This document shows positions 10,832-20,318 of a DNA stretch of 64,000 bases, piece by piece. The notes beneath the pieces are model-generated. The model was not told the DNA's origin and made no database searches. It saw nothing but the letters and a program-made list of their open reading frames with translations. The DNA is from Vibrio gazogenes (GTDB lineage Bacteria > Pseudomonadota > Gammaproteobacteria > Enterobacterales > Vibrionaceae): the NCBI RefSeq assembly GCF_023920225.1, contig NZ_CP092587.1, forward strand, positions 1,860,001 through 1,924,000, in the 5' to 3' direction. Positions within the stretch are counted from its first letter, which is position 1, and each line of letters opens with the position of its first letter. Both the position numbers and the translations under genes were made by a program.

Positions 10832-10909
10832 CGATACCACCTTTATTCTTTTAAGCTATATTTAGCTACAATTATATATTCAAGCCATCTAAAATTCAGT
10901 GCGAATGGC

Positions 10910-11284
10910 TCAGGAGCATGGGGATTGATTCAGTCCAAGTGCTTGCTGTGTACGTCGACTCAATCCCAATAAAACGATCCGGTAAGATTCAGACAAATAG
11001 TACATCAGCGCTTCATCAGTATCGGCGGTACTTTTATCATGCTGGATCCACTTCATCCCGCGGGAAGCAAAATAAGGGGCTGGTCGGTACCCCGGTTGCT
11101 CGCTTAGAAAGTCAAAATTCAGCGGCGATGCTTTAAACGTAAATGCCGGTTGCCCTTCGCGGTTCAAACGACCGATAGCAAAAACTTTGCCACCGATTTT
11201 CCACACATGGGAATGATGCCATTGCACCACATAAGTCGTCGCAGGTAAGACACGACAGAACGCATTATATTCATCTAAATTCAT
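10910..11284 (-). CDS. MmcQ/YjbR family protein
   Basis: 124 residues of the YjbR (CyaY-like fold) family, with the typical pattern VVQWHHSHVWKIGGKVFAIG (about 21-40), FKASP (about 51-55), and GMKWIQ late in the chain. Members are small double-wing DNA-binding-like proteins of unknown function. Monocistronic; the start is the ATG at 11284 rather than an adjacent TTG. Confidence 0.85.
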   Translation of the reverse strand: MNLDEYNAFCRVLPATTYVVQWHHSHVWKIGGKVFAIGRLNREGQPAFTFKASPLNFDFLSEQPGYRPAPYFASRGMKWIQHDKSTADTDEALMYYLSESYRIVLLGLSRRTQQALGLNQSPCS

Positions 11285-11417
11285 CAAAAATGATTCTCAC
11301 ACTTGAATCGTTATCCGTCTTTTAGTACCGGTAAAAAGAGAGACAAGTCAGCTTAATCAAGCTAAAATGTGATCTCTCTCTTCTCCAATCTACTGATCAA
11401 TATAAGCTGTTATAAAA

Positions 11418-12311
11418 ATGAAATCACCCCAACAACCGATTTTTCCCATCGGTGTTCAATTTATGTTTCTGTCGGCTTTGGGATTTGCTCTCATGACTGC
11501 ATGTGTCAAAGCCACCAATCAGTATGGTATTCCCGTTTTCGAAATTGTTGCCGCCCGCGCACTAGTATCGCTGATCATCAGCTACATCGATGTCAAACGT
11601 AAGAAAATTTCAATTTGGGGCCACAATAAGCCGTTGCTGTTTGCCCGGGGTGCTGTCGGTACAGTCGCGCTGATGTGTGTCTATTATTCTGTCACCACAC
11701 TCCCTTTGGCTGAGGCGACGATTTTACAATATGTCCATCCGGTGTTTACGGCGCTGTTAGCTGTGTTTTTCTTAAAAGAAAGGGTTCAGCCGGCAACCAT
11801 TCTCTGTATTTTAACCTGTTTGCTCGGGCTCTATTTTATCCTACAGTCTGATATGTCCTCAGAATCAACCGCACCGCTCCCTTTATTGAGCGTCGCATTT
11901 GCACTGATGGGCGCATTCGGCAGTGCAATCGCTTATGTTATCGTCAAAAAACTAAGCACGACCGAAGACAGCTCAGTCATTATTTTTTATTTCCCGCTGG
12001 TTGCACTACCAATCGCTTCTTTGCTGATTGGTGATAATTTCGTCTGGCCTGATTTCAATATCACTATTTTGCTGATTTTCGTTGGTATATTTACTCAGGT
12101 GGGTCAGTATGGCCTGACCAAAGCGATGCAGACACAGGATGCGGGCCGAGCGGCAGCATTCGCTTATGTACAGATTGTCATCTCAATACTTATCGGCATC
12201 GCTGTATTTGATGAAATCCCTTCGGTCTGGACGTTGATCGGCGGCATTCTCATCGTCTCCGGTGCGCTGATTAATCTGTTCGGACAGCGGTTAAGACTTG
12301 CCCGGAATTGA
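11418..12311 (+). CDS. EamA/DMT-family permease
   Basis: 297 residues with ten predicted membrane helices in two EamA repeats, an inner-membrane drug/metabolite transporter. The stretch AEATILQYVHPVFTALLAVF (about residues 97-116) is the usual EamA helix 4 signature. Substrate cannot be told from the sequence; related carriers include amino-acid exporters and S-adenosylmethionine uptake proteins. It stands alone, between the YjbR gene on the other strand and the START-domain gene. Confidence 0.88.
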   Translation: MKSPQQPIFPIGVQFMFLSALGFALMTACVKATNQYGIPVFEIVAARALVSLIISYIDVKRKKISIWGHNKPLLFARGAVGTVALMCVYYSVTTLPLAEATILQYVHPVFTALLAVFFLKERVQPATILCILTCLLGLYFILQSDMSSESTAPLPLLSVAFALMGAFGSAIAYVIVKKLSTTEDSSVIIFYFPLVALPIASLLIGDNFVWPDFNITILLIFVGIFTQVGQYGLTKAMQTQDAGRAAAFAYVQIVISILIGIAVFDEIPSVWTLIGGILIVSGALINLFGQRLRLARN

Positions 12312-12465
12312 GCGTCATTTGTACGAAAAAGAGCAGATATGTGGTGAAAAAGTAATTTTGTGAAGGGATAGATTGATTTCTCCCTCGCTAACGGATAATT
12401 GCACCGCTATGATGATAAAACGAAGCTGAGGAAATTCCTCAATATCATCAGGGATATCCGACATC

Positions 12466-13128
12466 ATGAGATTGTTTGCACTGGCTGTGTTGCTACTGCT
12501 TAACTTGCCCATATGGGCTCATGCCACCGAATCATCGACAGCGCCATGGTCGCTTTATAAAACACATGGCAGCGTCAAAATATACAGCCACAAAACGACA
12601 ACAGATCATATAGAAGTCAAAGCGGTCGCCATTGTTAAAGCGATTCCCGGTGCATTAGTGGCCTTATTGCATGATGCACAACGTGGCCCCGAATGGATTG
12701 CGAACTGCCGTCAGGTTGTCATTGCAACCAAATCTACTCATGAACGAATTATCCATGTCTATTACAGTGCGCCCTGGCCTGTTAAAGATCGGGACATGGT
12801 GATTGATTCCGTGATTCATTATGATCCGCAAGCCCAACGATTAACAATTAGCGTGCAGGATGTGGGTGATCAATATCCTCCAGAACGAAATTATGTGCGC
12901 ATGAAACATGTCCGTGGCAAGTGGCAAGCAATTCGGCTGAATGACCAGCAGACTCAGATCTCGTACCAAGGTCAAGGGAGTGCTGCCGGTCATATTCCGC
13001 TCTGGCTGGAAAATAAACTATTATTGCGTTCTACTTATGAGACCTTCTTAAATATGACCGCTGTGATTGAAGAGAAAGTCTATCAAGTCCCGCTCCCCTA
13101 TTTATCAGTCGCATTATTGACGAACTAA
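12466..13128 (+). CDS. START-domain lipid-binding protein, exported
   Basis: 220 residues. A signal peptide (about 1-22, MRLFALAVLLLLNLPIWAHA) precedes a START domain with the strands WSLYKTHGSVKIYSH and VYYSAPWPVKDRDMVI, the latter characteristic of the bacterial START family. START domains bind lipids or sterols in a hydrophobic cavity, so a periplasmic lipid carrier is plausible. No operon partner is visible. Confidence 0.85.
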   Translation: MRLFALAVLLLLNLPIWAHATESSTAPWSLYKTHGSVKIYSHKTTTDHIEVKAVAIVKAIPGALVALLHDAQRGPEWIANCRQVVIATKSTHERIIHVYYSAPWPVKDRDMVIDSVIHYDPQAQRLTISVQDVGDQYPPERNYVRMKHVRGKWQAIRLNDQQTQISYQGQGSAAGHIPLWLENKLLLRSTYETFLNMTAVIEEKVYQVPLPYLSVALLTN

Positions 13129-13133
13129 ATCTC

Positions 13134-13191
13134 TAGGGACTGTTGACTTTTCGTGATGGTTTTTGCAACCATGAAAGATCAACAGCCCCTA
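13134..13191. repeat. 58-bp imperfect inverted repeat
   Basis: Arms TAGGGACTGTTGA and TCAACAGCCCCTA, with further pairing inward (TTTC/GAAA, ATGGTT/AACCAT) around a TTGC loop. It lies exactly between two convergent genes and includes the stop codon of the minus-strand one. It can act as a bidirectional terminator. The GGGACTGTTGAC arm also resembles ends of some insertion sequences or miniature elements. Confidence 0.65.
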
Positions 13192-13380
13192 ACCACGCCG
13201 TAATTGATGATGGGTTGTTGCCGGGTTTTCAGAGACAGCCACCTGTTCAGAAATCTGCTCCTGTTCCTGCGGCTCATCTTCCGTAGAAGAAAACAGATAG
13301 GTCAGAAATCCAACACTCGCCATATAGAGGCTGGCAGCAATAATGGCGGTAATCAGGATGATTTTTTTTAACCACTGCAT
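13189..13380 (-). CDS. Small single-pass membrane protein
   Basis: 63 residues, starting MQWLKKIILITAIIAASLYM. One membrane helix (about residues 5-29) precedes an acidic, glutamine-rich tail (EDEPQEQEQ). No family recognised. The ATG at 13380 is chosen because the upstream extension is not protein-like and the helix starts directly after it. Confidence 0.55.
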   Translation of the reverse strand: MQWLKKIILITAIIAASLYMASVGFLTYLFSSTEDEPQEQEQISEQVAVSENPATTHHQLRRG

Positions 13381-13723
13381 GGTTGTTCTCGTAAAATTGA
13401 ATGAGTAGCAAACCATACCAAACTGGATAGAAATTGAAAGCGTTTCATCATTCCTCAAAACGGTTCTCCGCAGATTGAATCCAGAAGCAGTCACAATCCG
13501 TCACATAACTGACGACAAACGGTACATTTCACGAAGGTCTCTCACGCTATCATTCAGCTATATGCATTTTTATTGAGTGCATGTCGGTATACATATTGAT
13601 GAAACACTTAAGATATGATTGATATAACAAGCAATTCATATCATGAATTCGTTTCATGAATATATCAGCCAATATTTTCTCCTCGAAATGACGATGTTTT
13701 TACCTAACGACAAGATAACAAAA
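13381..13723. other. Gene-free interval
   Basis: 343 nt between the small membrane protein and the lipoprotein gene. It is AT-rich near 13560-13640, consistent with promoters for both sides. Nothing else recognisable. Confidence 0.5.
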
Positions 13724-14434
13724 ATGAAAAAAATTATTTACAGTACAATCCTGAGCATATCACTCATTGCCTGTGGTGGTTCCGATGGTGATGGTTCATA
13801 TTCCCCCGTCAATTACCAATCCAATGGATTAGGATTCAATGATATTACCAATGGTTTCGATGTCTCCATCCACTTATATAATCAATTGAATGAAAAACAA
13901 ATCGAAAAAGGCAATATCACGGTGACATTCGACTTGAATCATAATTCAACATTCGATGATGGTGACATTCGGATTAAAGTCGGGAATACATCAAATGTAC
14001 CCAATATTTACTATGAGACAAGCTGGACTGTTGGTGACTTCATTGTCGAATATAATAAAGCAGGGACAATCATGTCCGTGCGGCCAAACAGTGGTGTCAT
14101 TGTCGGAAGTAATAATATTCTGACCAATGATATCGGTGCGGTCGCCTATCGACTCACAACATTCAACGGTGGTTTTGTCAGTAATCATCTGATTTTCAGG
14201 ATCAATCGCGCCTTCACTGCAACACATGCAGATGTGCCGCTGATCAAACAAAGCTTAAACCTCATTTCCAGTGCAACACCATTTAATATTGAGTTCAGCG
14301 ATGGCGTCAGTAGCGCTGATTATATCCCCGCTAAAGATGTATTCAGCCAAGGCACTTTTACGGATAACCGATATGATTACACGGGGAATAACAACGAAAT
14401 TGATCTTAAATCAATCAGCATTCGCAATATCTGA
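13724..14434 (+). CDS. Hypothetical lipoprotein
   Basis: 236 residues. A lipoprotein signal peptide is clear: MKK start, hydrophobic core and the lipobox LIAC at about residues 14-17, followed by GGSDGDGS. The mature part is beta-rich, without recognised domain; DLNHNSTFDDGDI (about 66-78) resembles a calcium-binding DxNxDxxxD-type loop. An in-frame upstream ATG at 13643 would bury the signal peptide and is rejected. A good rho-independent terminator follows about 90 nt downstream. Function unknown. Confidence 0.7.
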   Translation: MKKIIYSTILSISLIACGGSDGDGSYSPVNYQSNGLGFNDITNGFDVSIHLYNQLNEKQIEKGNITVTFDLNHNSTFDDGDIRIKVGNTSNVPNIYYETSWTVGDFIVEYNKAGTIMSVRPNSGVIVGSNNILTNDIGAVAYRLTTFNGGFVSNHLIFRINRAFTATHADVPLIKQSLNLISSATPFNIEFSDGVSSADYIPAKDVFSQGTFTDNRYDYTGNNNEIDLKSISIRNI

Positions 14435-14525
14435 TTACTGATTCTTGAACCTTGAAGAGTCTGAGAATTTGAAGTGAAAATGATTCAATGATGATCACGA
14501 GATGAGTGATGCAGTATCAGCCAAT

Positions 14526-14553
14526 AAAAAAGCCTCTGTTCAGAGGCTTTTTT
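14526..14553. terminator. Bidirectional rho-independent terminator
   Basis: Stem GCCTCTG/CAGAGGC with a TT loop, flanked by A6 on the left and T6 on the right. It serves the convergent lipoprotein and fumarase genes. Confidence 0.9.
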
Positions 14554-14567
14554 ATCACGGACAGGTT

Positions 14568-16082
14568 TTATTTCTCGGCTTCTGCGATTTTGACCTTCCA
14601 TACATCCGGGCCGGTTTGGTGCGCGTTGACACCATGAGAATCGACCGCCACTGTGACAGGCATATCTTCGACTTCGAATTCGTAGATAGCTTCCATACCC
14701 AGCTCTTCGAATGCCACCACACGTGCTTTCTTAATGGCTTTGGCAACGAGGTAAGCAGCACCACCGACAGCCATCAGATAAACCGCTTGATGGTTTTTGA
14801 TCGATTCAACCGTTGCAGCACCGCGTTCAGCTTTACCAATCATGCCCATCACACCCACATCGTCAAGCATCATATCGGTAAACTTGTCCATGCGCGTTGA
14901 CGTTGTCGGACCCGCAGGGCCAACGACTTCATCACCCACAGCATCAACCGGCCCGACGTAATAGATAAACTTGCCTTTCAGGTCAACGCCTTCAGGTAAG
15001 CCTTCACCATTATTTAGCATGGTTTGAATGCGTTTATGTGCCGCATCACGTCCGGTCAGAATCTTGCCTGACAACAACAGCGTTTCACCGGTCTTCCATT
15101 CACGGACATCTTCTTTCGTGACCTGATCAAGGTTAACGCGACGCGTGTTTTCACCCGCTTCCCACGTAATATCCGGCCAATCTTCCAACTTCGGTGGTAC
15201 AAACTCAGCCGGACCATTGCCATCGAGAGTAAAGTGGATATGACGTGTTGCTGCACAGTTCGGAATCAAACAAACAGGCTTCGATGCTGCGTGTGTCGGC
15301 GCGGTTTTGATCTTCACATCAACCACCGTGGTTAAACCGCCCAGCCCTTGTGCACCAATTCCTAAACGATTCACCCGGTTGAAAATATCCAGACGCAACT
15401 CTTCTTCGGCGTTTTGTGGACCGCGATCAATCAGCTCTTGAATATCGATATGTTCCATCAAGGATTCTTTTGCCAGTACAGCGGCTTTTTCTGCTGTACC
15501 ACCGATACCAATACCGAGCATTCCCGGCGGACACCAGCCGGCACCCATTGCCGGTAACGTTTTTTCGACCCACTCCGCAATATCATCTGACGGATTGAGC
15601 ATCGCCATTTTCGTTTTGTTTTCAGAGCCGCCCCCTTTGGCAGCAATCTGAATTTCAACCTGATCACCGGGAACCATATTGATATGAACAACAGCCGGCG
15701 TGTTGTCGCGGCTATTGATCCGTTTCCCTGCCGGATCGTGCAATACCGATGCCCGCAGTGGATTTTCCGGATTGGTATATGCCTGACGAACACCTTCATC
15801 AACCATTTCTTGAACGGTCATATCACCTTCCCACTGGACATTCATACCGATATTGACAAAACAAGTCACGATACCCGTGTCCTGACAAATTGGACGGTGT
15901 CCTTCCGCAGACATGCGCGAGTTAATCAGAATCTGGGCAATCGCATCTTTCGCGGCCTGACTCTCTTCGCGGTCATAGGCTTTCTTTAACGCCTGAACAA
16001 AATCAAGCGGATGGTAATAAGAGATATACTGAAGCGCATCAGCCACACTACTGATGAGATCTTCTTTCCGAATTAATGTCAT
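14568..16082 (-). CDS. fumA: Class I (iron-sulfur) fumarate hydratase
   Basis: 504 residues. It interconverts fumarate and malate in the TCA cycle using a [4Fe-4S] cluster. Candidate cluster cysteines are Cys66 in ICQDTG and two in CLIPNCAATRH (about residues 270-280). The C-terminal swivel domain has TTSTRMDKFTD (about 390-400) and the closing YEFEVEDMPVTVAVDS. E. coli FumA is about 548 residues; this shorter version is common in vibrios. Monocistronic with a terminator right behind it. Confidence 0.93.
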   Translation of the reverse strand: MTLIRKEDLISSVADALQYISYYHPLDFVQALKKAYDREESQAAKDAIAQILINSRMSAEGHRPICQDTGIVTCFVNIGMNVQWEGDMTVQEMVDEGVRQAYTNPENPLRASVLHDPAGKRINSRDNTPAVVHINMVPGDQVEIQIAAKGGGSENKTKMAMLNPSDDIAEWVEKTLPAMGAGWCPPGMLGIGIGGTAEKAAVLAKESLMEHIDIQELIDRGPQNAEEELRLDIFNRVNRLGIGAQGLGGLTTVVDVKIKTAPTHAASKPVCLIPNCAATRHIHFTLDGNGPAEFVPPKLEDWPDITWEAGENTRRVNLDQVTKEDVREWKTGETLLLSGKILTGRDAAHKRIQTMLNNGEGLPEGVDLKGKFIYYVGPVDAVGDEVVGPAGPTTSTRMDKFTDMMLDDVGVMGMIGKAERGAATVESIKNHQAVYLMAVGGAAYLVAKAIKKARVVAFEELGMEAIYEFEVEDMPVTVAVDSHGVNAHQTGPDVWKVKIAEAEK

Positions 16083-16275
16083 TGCTTACCTCATTCTATT
16101 TATGCTTCCGGGGTCATTTCAGACAACAAAATATCTGATTATAAAACAATCAAATACTGCCATTTACCGGAGATTTCACTAGCTTATAGTTATTGCTTTT
16201 TATGATACTCTTGGTTGCACCAACAAGCCATGCGACGATTGGACTTTTCGTCACAGTTTATACAAATGAACAGCC

Positions 16276-17640
16276 ATGAATAATGCCTCGGATCAATACA
16301 TTGAACACAAGCCACTCACATATCATCCTCAACTCGCTATTGAGTATTTCTCCCGTATTGAACATTTGCCTTGGTCGATGTTGCTACGCTCTCCGGCGGA
16401 ACATACCGACAGCCGCTACGATATCCTCGTTGCCCAGCCTATTGTCACGCTAAAAACACAAGGCGCCGAGACTCAAATTCAAACAAGTGACGGCCACGTC
16501 TCATCACCAGACGACCCGTTTGAACTCTTGACGCGCTACCAAAATCAATACGCCCCGGCCCTTGAAAAGATGAGTGCATATCCGTTTGTCGGTGGCGCTC
16601 TGGGCTACTTTGCTTATGATTTGGGACGGCGTGTCGAGCACTTACCCGAGCAAGCTGCACGAGATATTCCTTTGCCAGAAATGGCAGTGGGTATTTATAC
16701 CTGGGCACTGGTTGTCGATCATCGTCAGCAAACAGCAGCATTGGTCGGAATCGGAACGGACGCTGCAGCGCAATGGCTCAATGCACAACAAGCCGTTGAA
16801 CAGCTTCCTTTTCGGTTGACATCCGACTGGCAAGCGAACATGACTGAGCATGAGTACCGCGATAGAATCAACGCAATTCACGAATATCTGCATTCCGGAG
16901 ACTGCTATCAGGTCAACCTGACGCAGCGCTTTCAAGCCGGTTATACAGGTAGTGAATGGCAAGCCTATCAACGATTAGAAAATGAAAACCGGGCACCTTT
17001 TTCTGCTTACCTCCGGATCGAAGAAGGCGTCATTTTAAGTATTTCTCCGGAACGTTTTCTACAATATAAAGCACCGGTCATAGAGACAAAGCCCATTAAA
17101 GGCACGATGCCGCGTAGCGCGGATCAAGCCCTTGACCGGCAACATGTACAAACATTAGCCGCCTCGGAAAAAGATCAATCCGAGAACCTGATGATTGTTG
17201 ATTTATTACGCAACGACATCGGTCGAGTGGCCAAACCGGGCAGTGTCCATGTCCCGACATTATTTGCAATTGAAAGTTTTCCGGCGGTTCACCATTTGGT
17301 CAGTACGATCCAGGCTGAGTTAGATACCCATTACACCGCCGCGGATTTGCTGCGCGCTTGTTTTCCGGGCGGCTCCATTACCGGCGCGCCGAAAATCAGG
17401 GCAATGGAAATCATCGAAGAGCTGGAACCCCAGCGTCGAAGTGTTTATTGCGGCAGTATCGGCTATATCAGCCGCGATGGTCAGATGGATACCAGCATTA
17501 CAATTCGCACCCTGACCGCCACAAATCAGCAGCTCTATGTCTGGGCTGGCGGGGGGATCGTCGCTGATAGTGAATGTGCCAGCGAATATCAAGAAACATT
17601 TGATAAACTGAGTCGGATATTACCCGTATTATCGTCATAA
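16276..17640 (+). CDS. pabB: Aminodeoxychorismate synthase component I PabB
   Basis: 454 residues of the chorismate-binding (anthranilate synthase I) family. With PabA glutamine amidotransferase it makes 4-amino-4-deoxychorismate for folate synthesis. The PabB-type motif PIKGTMPR (about residues 273-280; the Lys is catalytic in PabB, where TrpE has Ala) identifies it against TrpE. Other family blocks are SPERFLQ and GSITGAPKIRAMEII. Followed 21 nt later by nudL; the order pabB-nudL-sdaA is the same as in E. coli. Confidence 0.93.
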   Translation: MNNASDQYIEHKPLTYHPQLAIEYFSRIEHLPWSMLLRSPAEHTDSRYDILVAQPIVTLKTQGAETQIQTSDGHVSSPDDPFELLTRYQNQYAPALEKMSAYPFVGGALGYFAYDLGRRVEHLPEQAARDIPLPEMAVGIYTWALVVDHRQQTAALVGIGTDAAAQWLNAQQAVEQLPFRLTSDWQANMTEHEYRDRINAIHEYLHSGDCYQVNLTQRFQAGYTGSEWQAYQRLENENRAPFSAYLRIEEGVILSISPERFLQYKAPVIETKPIKGTMPRSADQALDRQHVQTLAASEKDQSENLMIVDLLRNDIGRVAKPGSVHVPTLFAIESFPAVHHLVSTIQAELDTHYTAADLLRACFPGGSITGAPKIRAMEIIEELEPQRRSVYCGSIGYISRDGQMDTSITIRTLTATNQQLYVWAGGGIVADSECASEYQETFDKLSRILPVLSS

Positions 17641-17661
17641 TCTGCCACTACGAGACTGAAG

Positions 17662-18273
17662 ATGCATCTGACCCGAACAACGATATTAAGAGATTTTCAA
17701 CTCCGTCAGCCGAGTGACTATACCTTGGAATCATTATCGCGGACCAAGCATCTTTCCGGGCAAAAGTTACGCAAAGCAGCCGTATTGGTTGCTTTTGTCG
17801 AACGGTCAACGGGTTTAAATGTCATTTTTACCAAACGGGCAGCGCATCTGAAACATCATCCGAGTCAGGTCAGCTTCCCCGGTGGCAAGTGTGAGCGGTG
17901 GGATTCATCCGTCTATGCGACAGCGATTCGAGAAGCACACGAAGAGATAGGTCTGACGCAACATCAGGTTGAATTGATTGGCAGCCTGCCGGAGTTAAAC
18001 ACCGTCAGCCACTTTTCGGTAACGCCAGTCGTAGCATTCGCATCCCCCGACTATCAAGCCACGATAGACCCGAATGAAGTTGAAGAAGTCTTTGAAGTAC
18101 CCGCAGATTATTTGCTCCATCCCCGTAATCTCCACCATGCGACATTTGCCCTGAAAAATGCCCGACATCGAGTCTTTGCCATCCCTTATCAACGACATTT
18201 TATATGGGGTATGACTGCCCAGATCGTCCACGCATTACAAAAACAAATCCAAATATATACCGCCAGCTCATAA
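17662..18273 (+). CDS. nudL: CoA pyrophosphatase NudL (Nudix)
   Basis: 203 residues. The Nudix box GGKCERWDSSVYATAIREAH continuing to EEIGL spans about residues 74-97, and the preceding HPSQVSFPGG is the NudL/PCD1-type UPF0035 motif specific to CoA diphosphatases. It would hydrolyse CoA and CoA derivatives to 3',5'-ADP and phosphopantetheine compounds. Second gene of a pabB-nudL transcription unit. Confidence 0.92.
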   Translation: MHLTRTTILRDFQLRQPSDYTLESLSRTKHLSGQKLRKAAVLVAFVERSTGLNVIFTKRAAHLKHHPSQVSFPGGKCERWDSSVYATAIREAHEEIGLTQHQVELIGSLPELNTVSHFSVTPVVAFASPDYQATIDPNEVEEVFEVPADYLLHPRNLHHATFALKNARHRVFAIPYQRHFIWGMTAQIVHALQKQIQIYTASS

Positions 18274-18290
18274 CCCGGGAGCACAGTAGC

Positions 18291-18350
18291 TATCAGCGAC
18301 TATCAGCGACTATCAGCGACTATCAGCGACTATCAGCGACTATCAGCGAC
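18291..18350. repeat. Six perfect tandem copies of a 10-bp unit
   Basis: TATCAGCGAC is repeated six times with no mismatch just downstream of nudL, directly before the truncated outer-membrane-protein fragment. Ten base pairs is close to one helical turn and not a multiple of three. Perfect identity implies recent expansion by slippage. Confidence 0.97.
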
Positions 18351-18359
18351 TAAATGTAG

Positions 18360-18587
18360 TATAAGCTTCTGCGAGATCAACGAGATATAAGCCGTAACAA
18401 TCTGAGCAACAGTTATGATGACCAAAACTGCAATTCAGATCTGACTGTCGGGGTTTATCCTGAGGTGGGTGTAGAGCTGTCACTTTCCCGTCTGAAACCG
18501 GCAACCTATGCACGCTATTATAAAACGGCAAACAGCGGTAAAAACGAGTACCGCATGTACGGTGCATATATCGGCCTCAGTTTTTAG
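18360..18587 (+). pseudogene. C-terminal fragment of an outer-membrane beta-barrel protein (YfaZ-like)
   Basis: An open stretch of 75 codons with no start codon, entered from an in-frame TAG at 18357. It reads DLTVGVYPEVGVELSLSR, then ATYARYYKTANSGKNEYRMY and ends GAYIGLSF. Alternating hydrophobic strands and a terminal phenylalanine are hallmarks of outer-membrane barrels, and the pattern recalls the YfaZ family (low certainty on the family). The front of the gene is gone and the 10-bp tandem repeat sits at the break. Confidence 0.6.
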
Positions 18588-18654
18588 CATTTTGAAGCAG
18601 TTCATAGATAGCAAAAATAACCGCAGATTAGGTAGATTATCAGTTGTGCAGGCA

Positions 18655-18677
18655 GGGGGAGTCATGTACTCTCCCCC
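18655..18677. terminator. G/C-rich hairpin
   Basis: Perfect stem GGGGGAG/CTCCCCC with a 9-nt loop, 68 nt after the barrel fragment's stop. There is no clear T-run, so termination is only suggested. Confidence 0.45.
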
Positions 18678-18779
18678 CGCTATTTCAACCTGCTCAGACT
18701 ACGTTATTTCACGTCATTCAGGATGAAATCATCATTTGCTGTTATTTGTTGATATAAGCTGTTTGTGAGTAAGCCATCT

Positions 18780-20141
18780 ATGATTAGTGTTTTTGACATT
18801 TTTAAAATCGGCATAGGGCCATCAAGCTCTCATACGGTAGGGCCAATGAAGGCCGGGAAACAGTTCATTGACGAGCTATACCAGAAAGCAATTTTACCCA
18901 ATGTAACGAAGATTACGGTTGATGTTTATGGCTCTCTGTCGTTGACAGGGAAAGGCCATCAAACCGATACCGCAACCATTCTCGGTCTAGCCGGGTATAC
19001 TCCGGAATCTGTAGAGATCGACCAGATTCCCCATTTTATCCGTCAAGTCGAACAGACGGAGAAACTCCCCATCGTCTGCTATGACTATCAAGTCGATTTT
19101 CTCAAAGCAGATGGGATGACATTCCACACCAGTAATCTGTCTCTGCATGAGAACGGCATGAAAATTCATGCTTGGCAGCATGATGAGCGACTCTACTCCA
19201 AGACATATTACTCAATCGGCGGTGGATTTATTGTCGATGAAGAAAATTTCGGTCTGTCAATCGAATCATCTGACGAGGTGCCCTACCCTTATATCAGTGC
19301 CTCAGAATTGGTCAGCCAGTGTCGTGAATCGGGTTTATCCATCAGCACACTGGTGTTAGAGAATGAAAAAGCACTGCGTTCCCAAGAAGCGATCCATGCG
19401 CATCTGGACAAAGTCTGGCAGACCATGAAAGACTGTATCGCCAGAGGCATGAAAACCGAAGGCATTCTTCCCGGCCCATTGCGAGTTCCCCGCCGCTCTG
19501 CAGCGCTCTACCAACAACTCCAAACGTCAGAGCGAACGTCCAACGATCCGATGGCTGTGATCGACTGGGTGAACATGTATGCGTTTGCCGTCAACGAAGA
19601 AAATGCTGCCGGCGGACGCGTGGTCACGGCTCCAACCAATGGGGCTTGTGGTATCGTTCCGGCGGTGCTGGCTTACTACGACAAATTTATTCAGACCGTA
19701 CATGAAGAAGATTATGTTCGTTATCTGGCAACGACGGGCGCCATTGGCGGACTCTACAAACGCAATGCTTCAATCTCAGGCGCAGAAGTCGGTTGTCAGG
19801 GAGAGGTTGGTGTCGCCTGCTCTATGGCTGCCGCAGGTTTGGCTGAGCTGTTAGGCGGTAGTCCGGAACAAGTTTGTATGGCCGCAGAAATTGCCATGGA
19901 ACATAACCTCGGTCTGACGTGTGATCCGGTTGCCGGGCAGGTGCAAGTTCCGTGTATCGAAAGAAATGGTATCGCAGCGGTCAAAGCCATCAATGCAACA
20001 CGCATGGCGCTGAGACGTTCTTCTGCACCACGGGTTTCTCTCGATAAGGTGATCGAAACCATGCTCGAAACCGGTAAAGATATGAATGCAAAATATCGTG
20101 AAACGTCACAAGGTGGCCTTGCGGTCAAAGTCACTTGTTAA
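18780..20141 (+). CDS. sdaA: L-serine ammonia-lyase SdaA
   Basis: 453 residues. An iron-sulfur L-serine dehydratase converting serine to pyruvate and ammonia. It starts [20 protein letters not shown] like E. coli SdaA, which is why the ATG at 18780 is chosen over an in-frame GTG at 18765. The beta domain is N-terminal (1-150) and the catalytic alpha domain C-terminal, with the blocks [20 protein letters not shown] and [16 protein letters not shown] holding cluster cysteines. Its 3' end is repeated in the downstream DNA. Confidence 0.95.
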   Translation: MISVFDIFKIGIGPSSSHTVGPMKAGKQFIDELYQKAILPNVTKITVDVYGSLSLTGKGHQTDTATILGLAGYTPESVEIDQIPHFIRQVEQTEKLPIVCYDYQVDFLKADGMTFHTSNLSLHENGMKIHAWQHDERLYSKTYYSIGGGFIVDEENFGLSIESSDEVPYPYISASELVSQCRESGLSISTLVLENEKALRSQEAIHAHLDKVWQTMKDCIARGMKTEGILPGPLRVPRRSAALYQQLQTSERTSNDPMAVIDWVNMYAFAVNEENAAGGRVVTAPTNGACGIVPAVLAYYDKFIQTVHEEDYVRYLATTGAIGGLYKRNASISGAEVGCQGEVGVACSMAAAGLAELLGGSPEQVCMAAEIAMEHNLGLTCDPVAGQVQVPCIERNGIAAVKAINATRMALRRSSAPRVSLDKVIETMLETGKDMNAKYRETSQGGLAVKVTC

Positions 20142-20176
20142 AAAGTCACTTGTTAAAGGTTACTTGTTAAAGGTCA
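20128..20176 (+). repeat. Threefold reiteration of the sdaA 3' end
   Basis: The last codons and stop of sdaA (GTCACTTGTTAAA) are followed by a second near-identical copy and by a third with one change (GGTTACTTGTTAAA), then the beginning of a fourth (GGTCAC). All downstream copies are untranslated. Confidence 0.85.
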
Positions 20177-20246
20177 CCGACGAACAACCACAGGTTAGAC
20201 GTGACCAGTAACACCGGATACCGAGCTGACCGAATCATGCTTCAAC

Positions 20247-20276
20247 AAAAACGCCCTTCACATGAAGGGCGTTTTT
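20247..20276. terminator. Bidirectional rho-independent terminator
   Basis: Stem ACGCCCTTCA/TGAAGGGCGT, with A-run before and T-run after, between convergent sdaA and queD. Confidence 0.93.
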
Positions 20277-20318
20277 AATCACTTGAATCACAACGGTTTG
20301 AACCCATTGGCTGATGCA

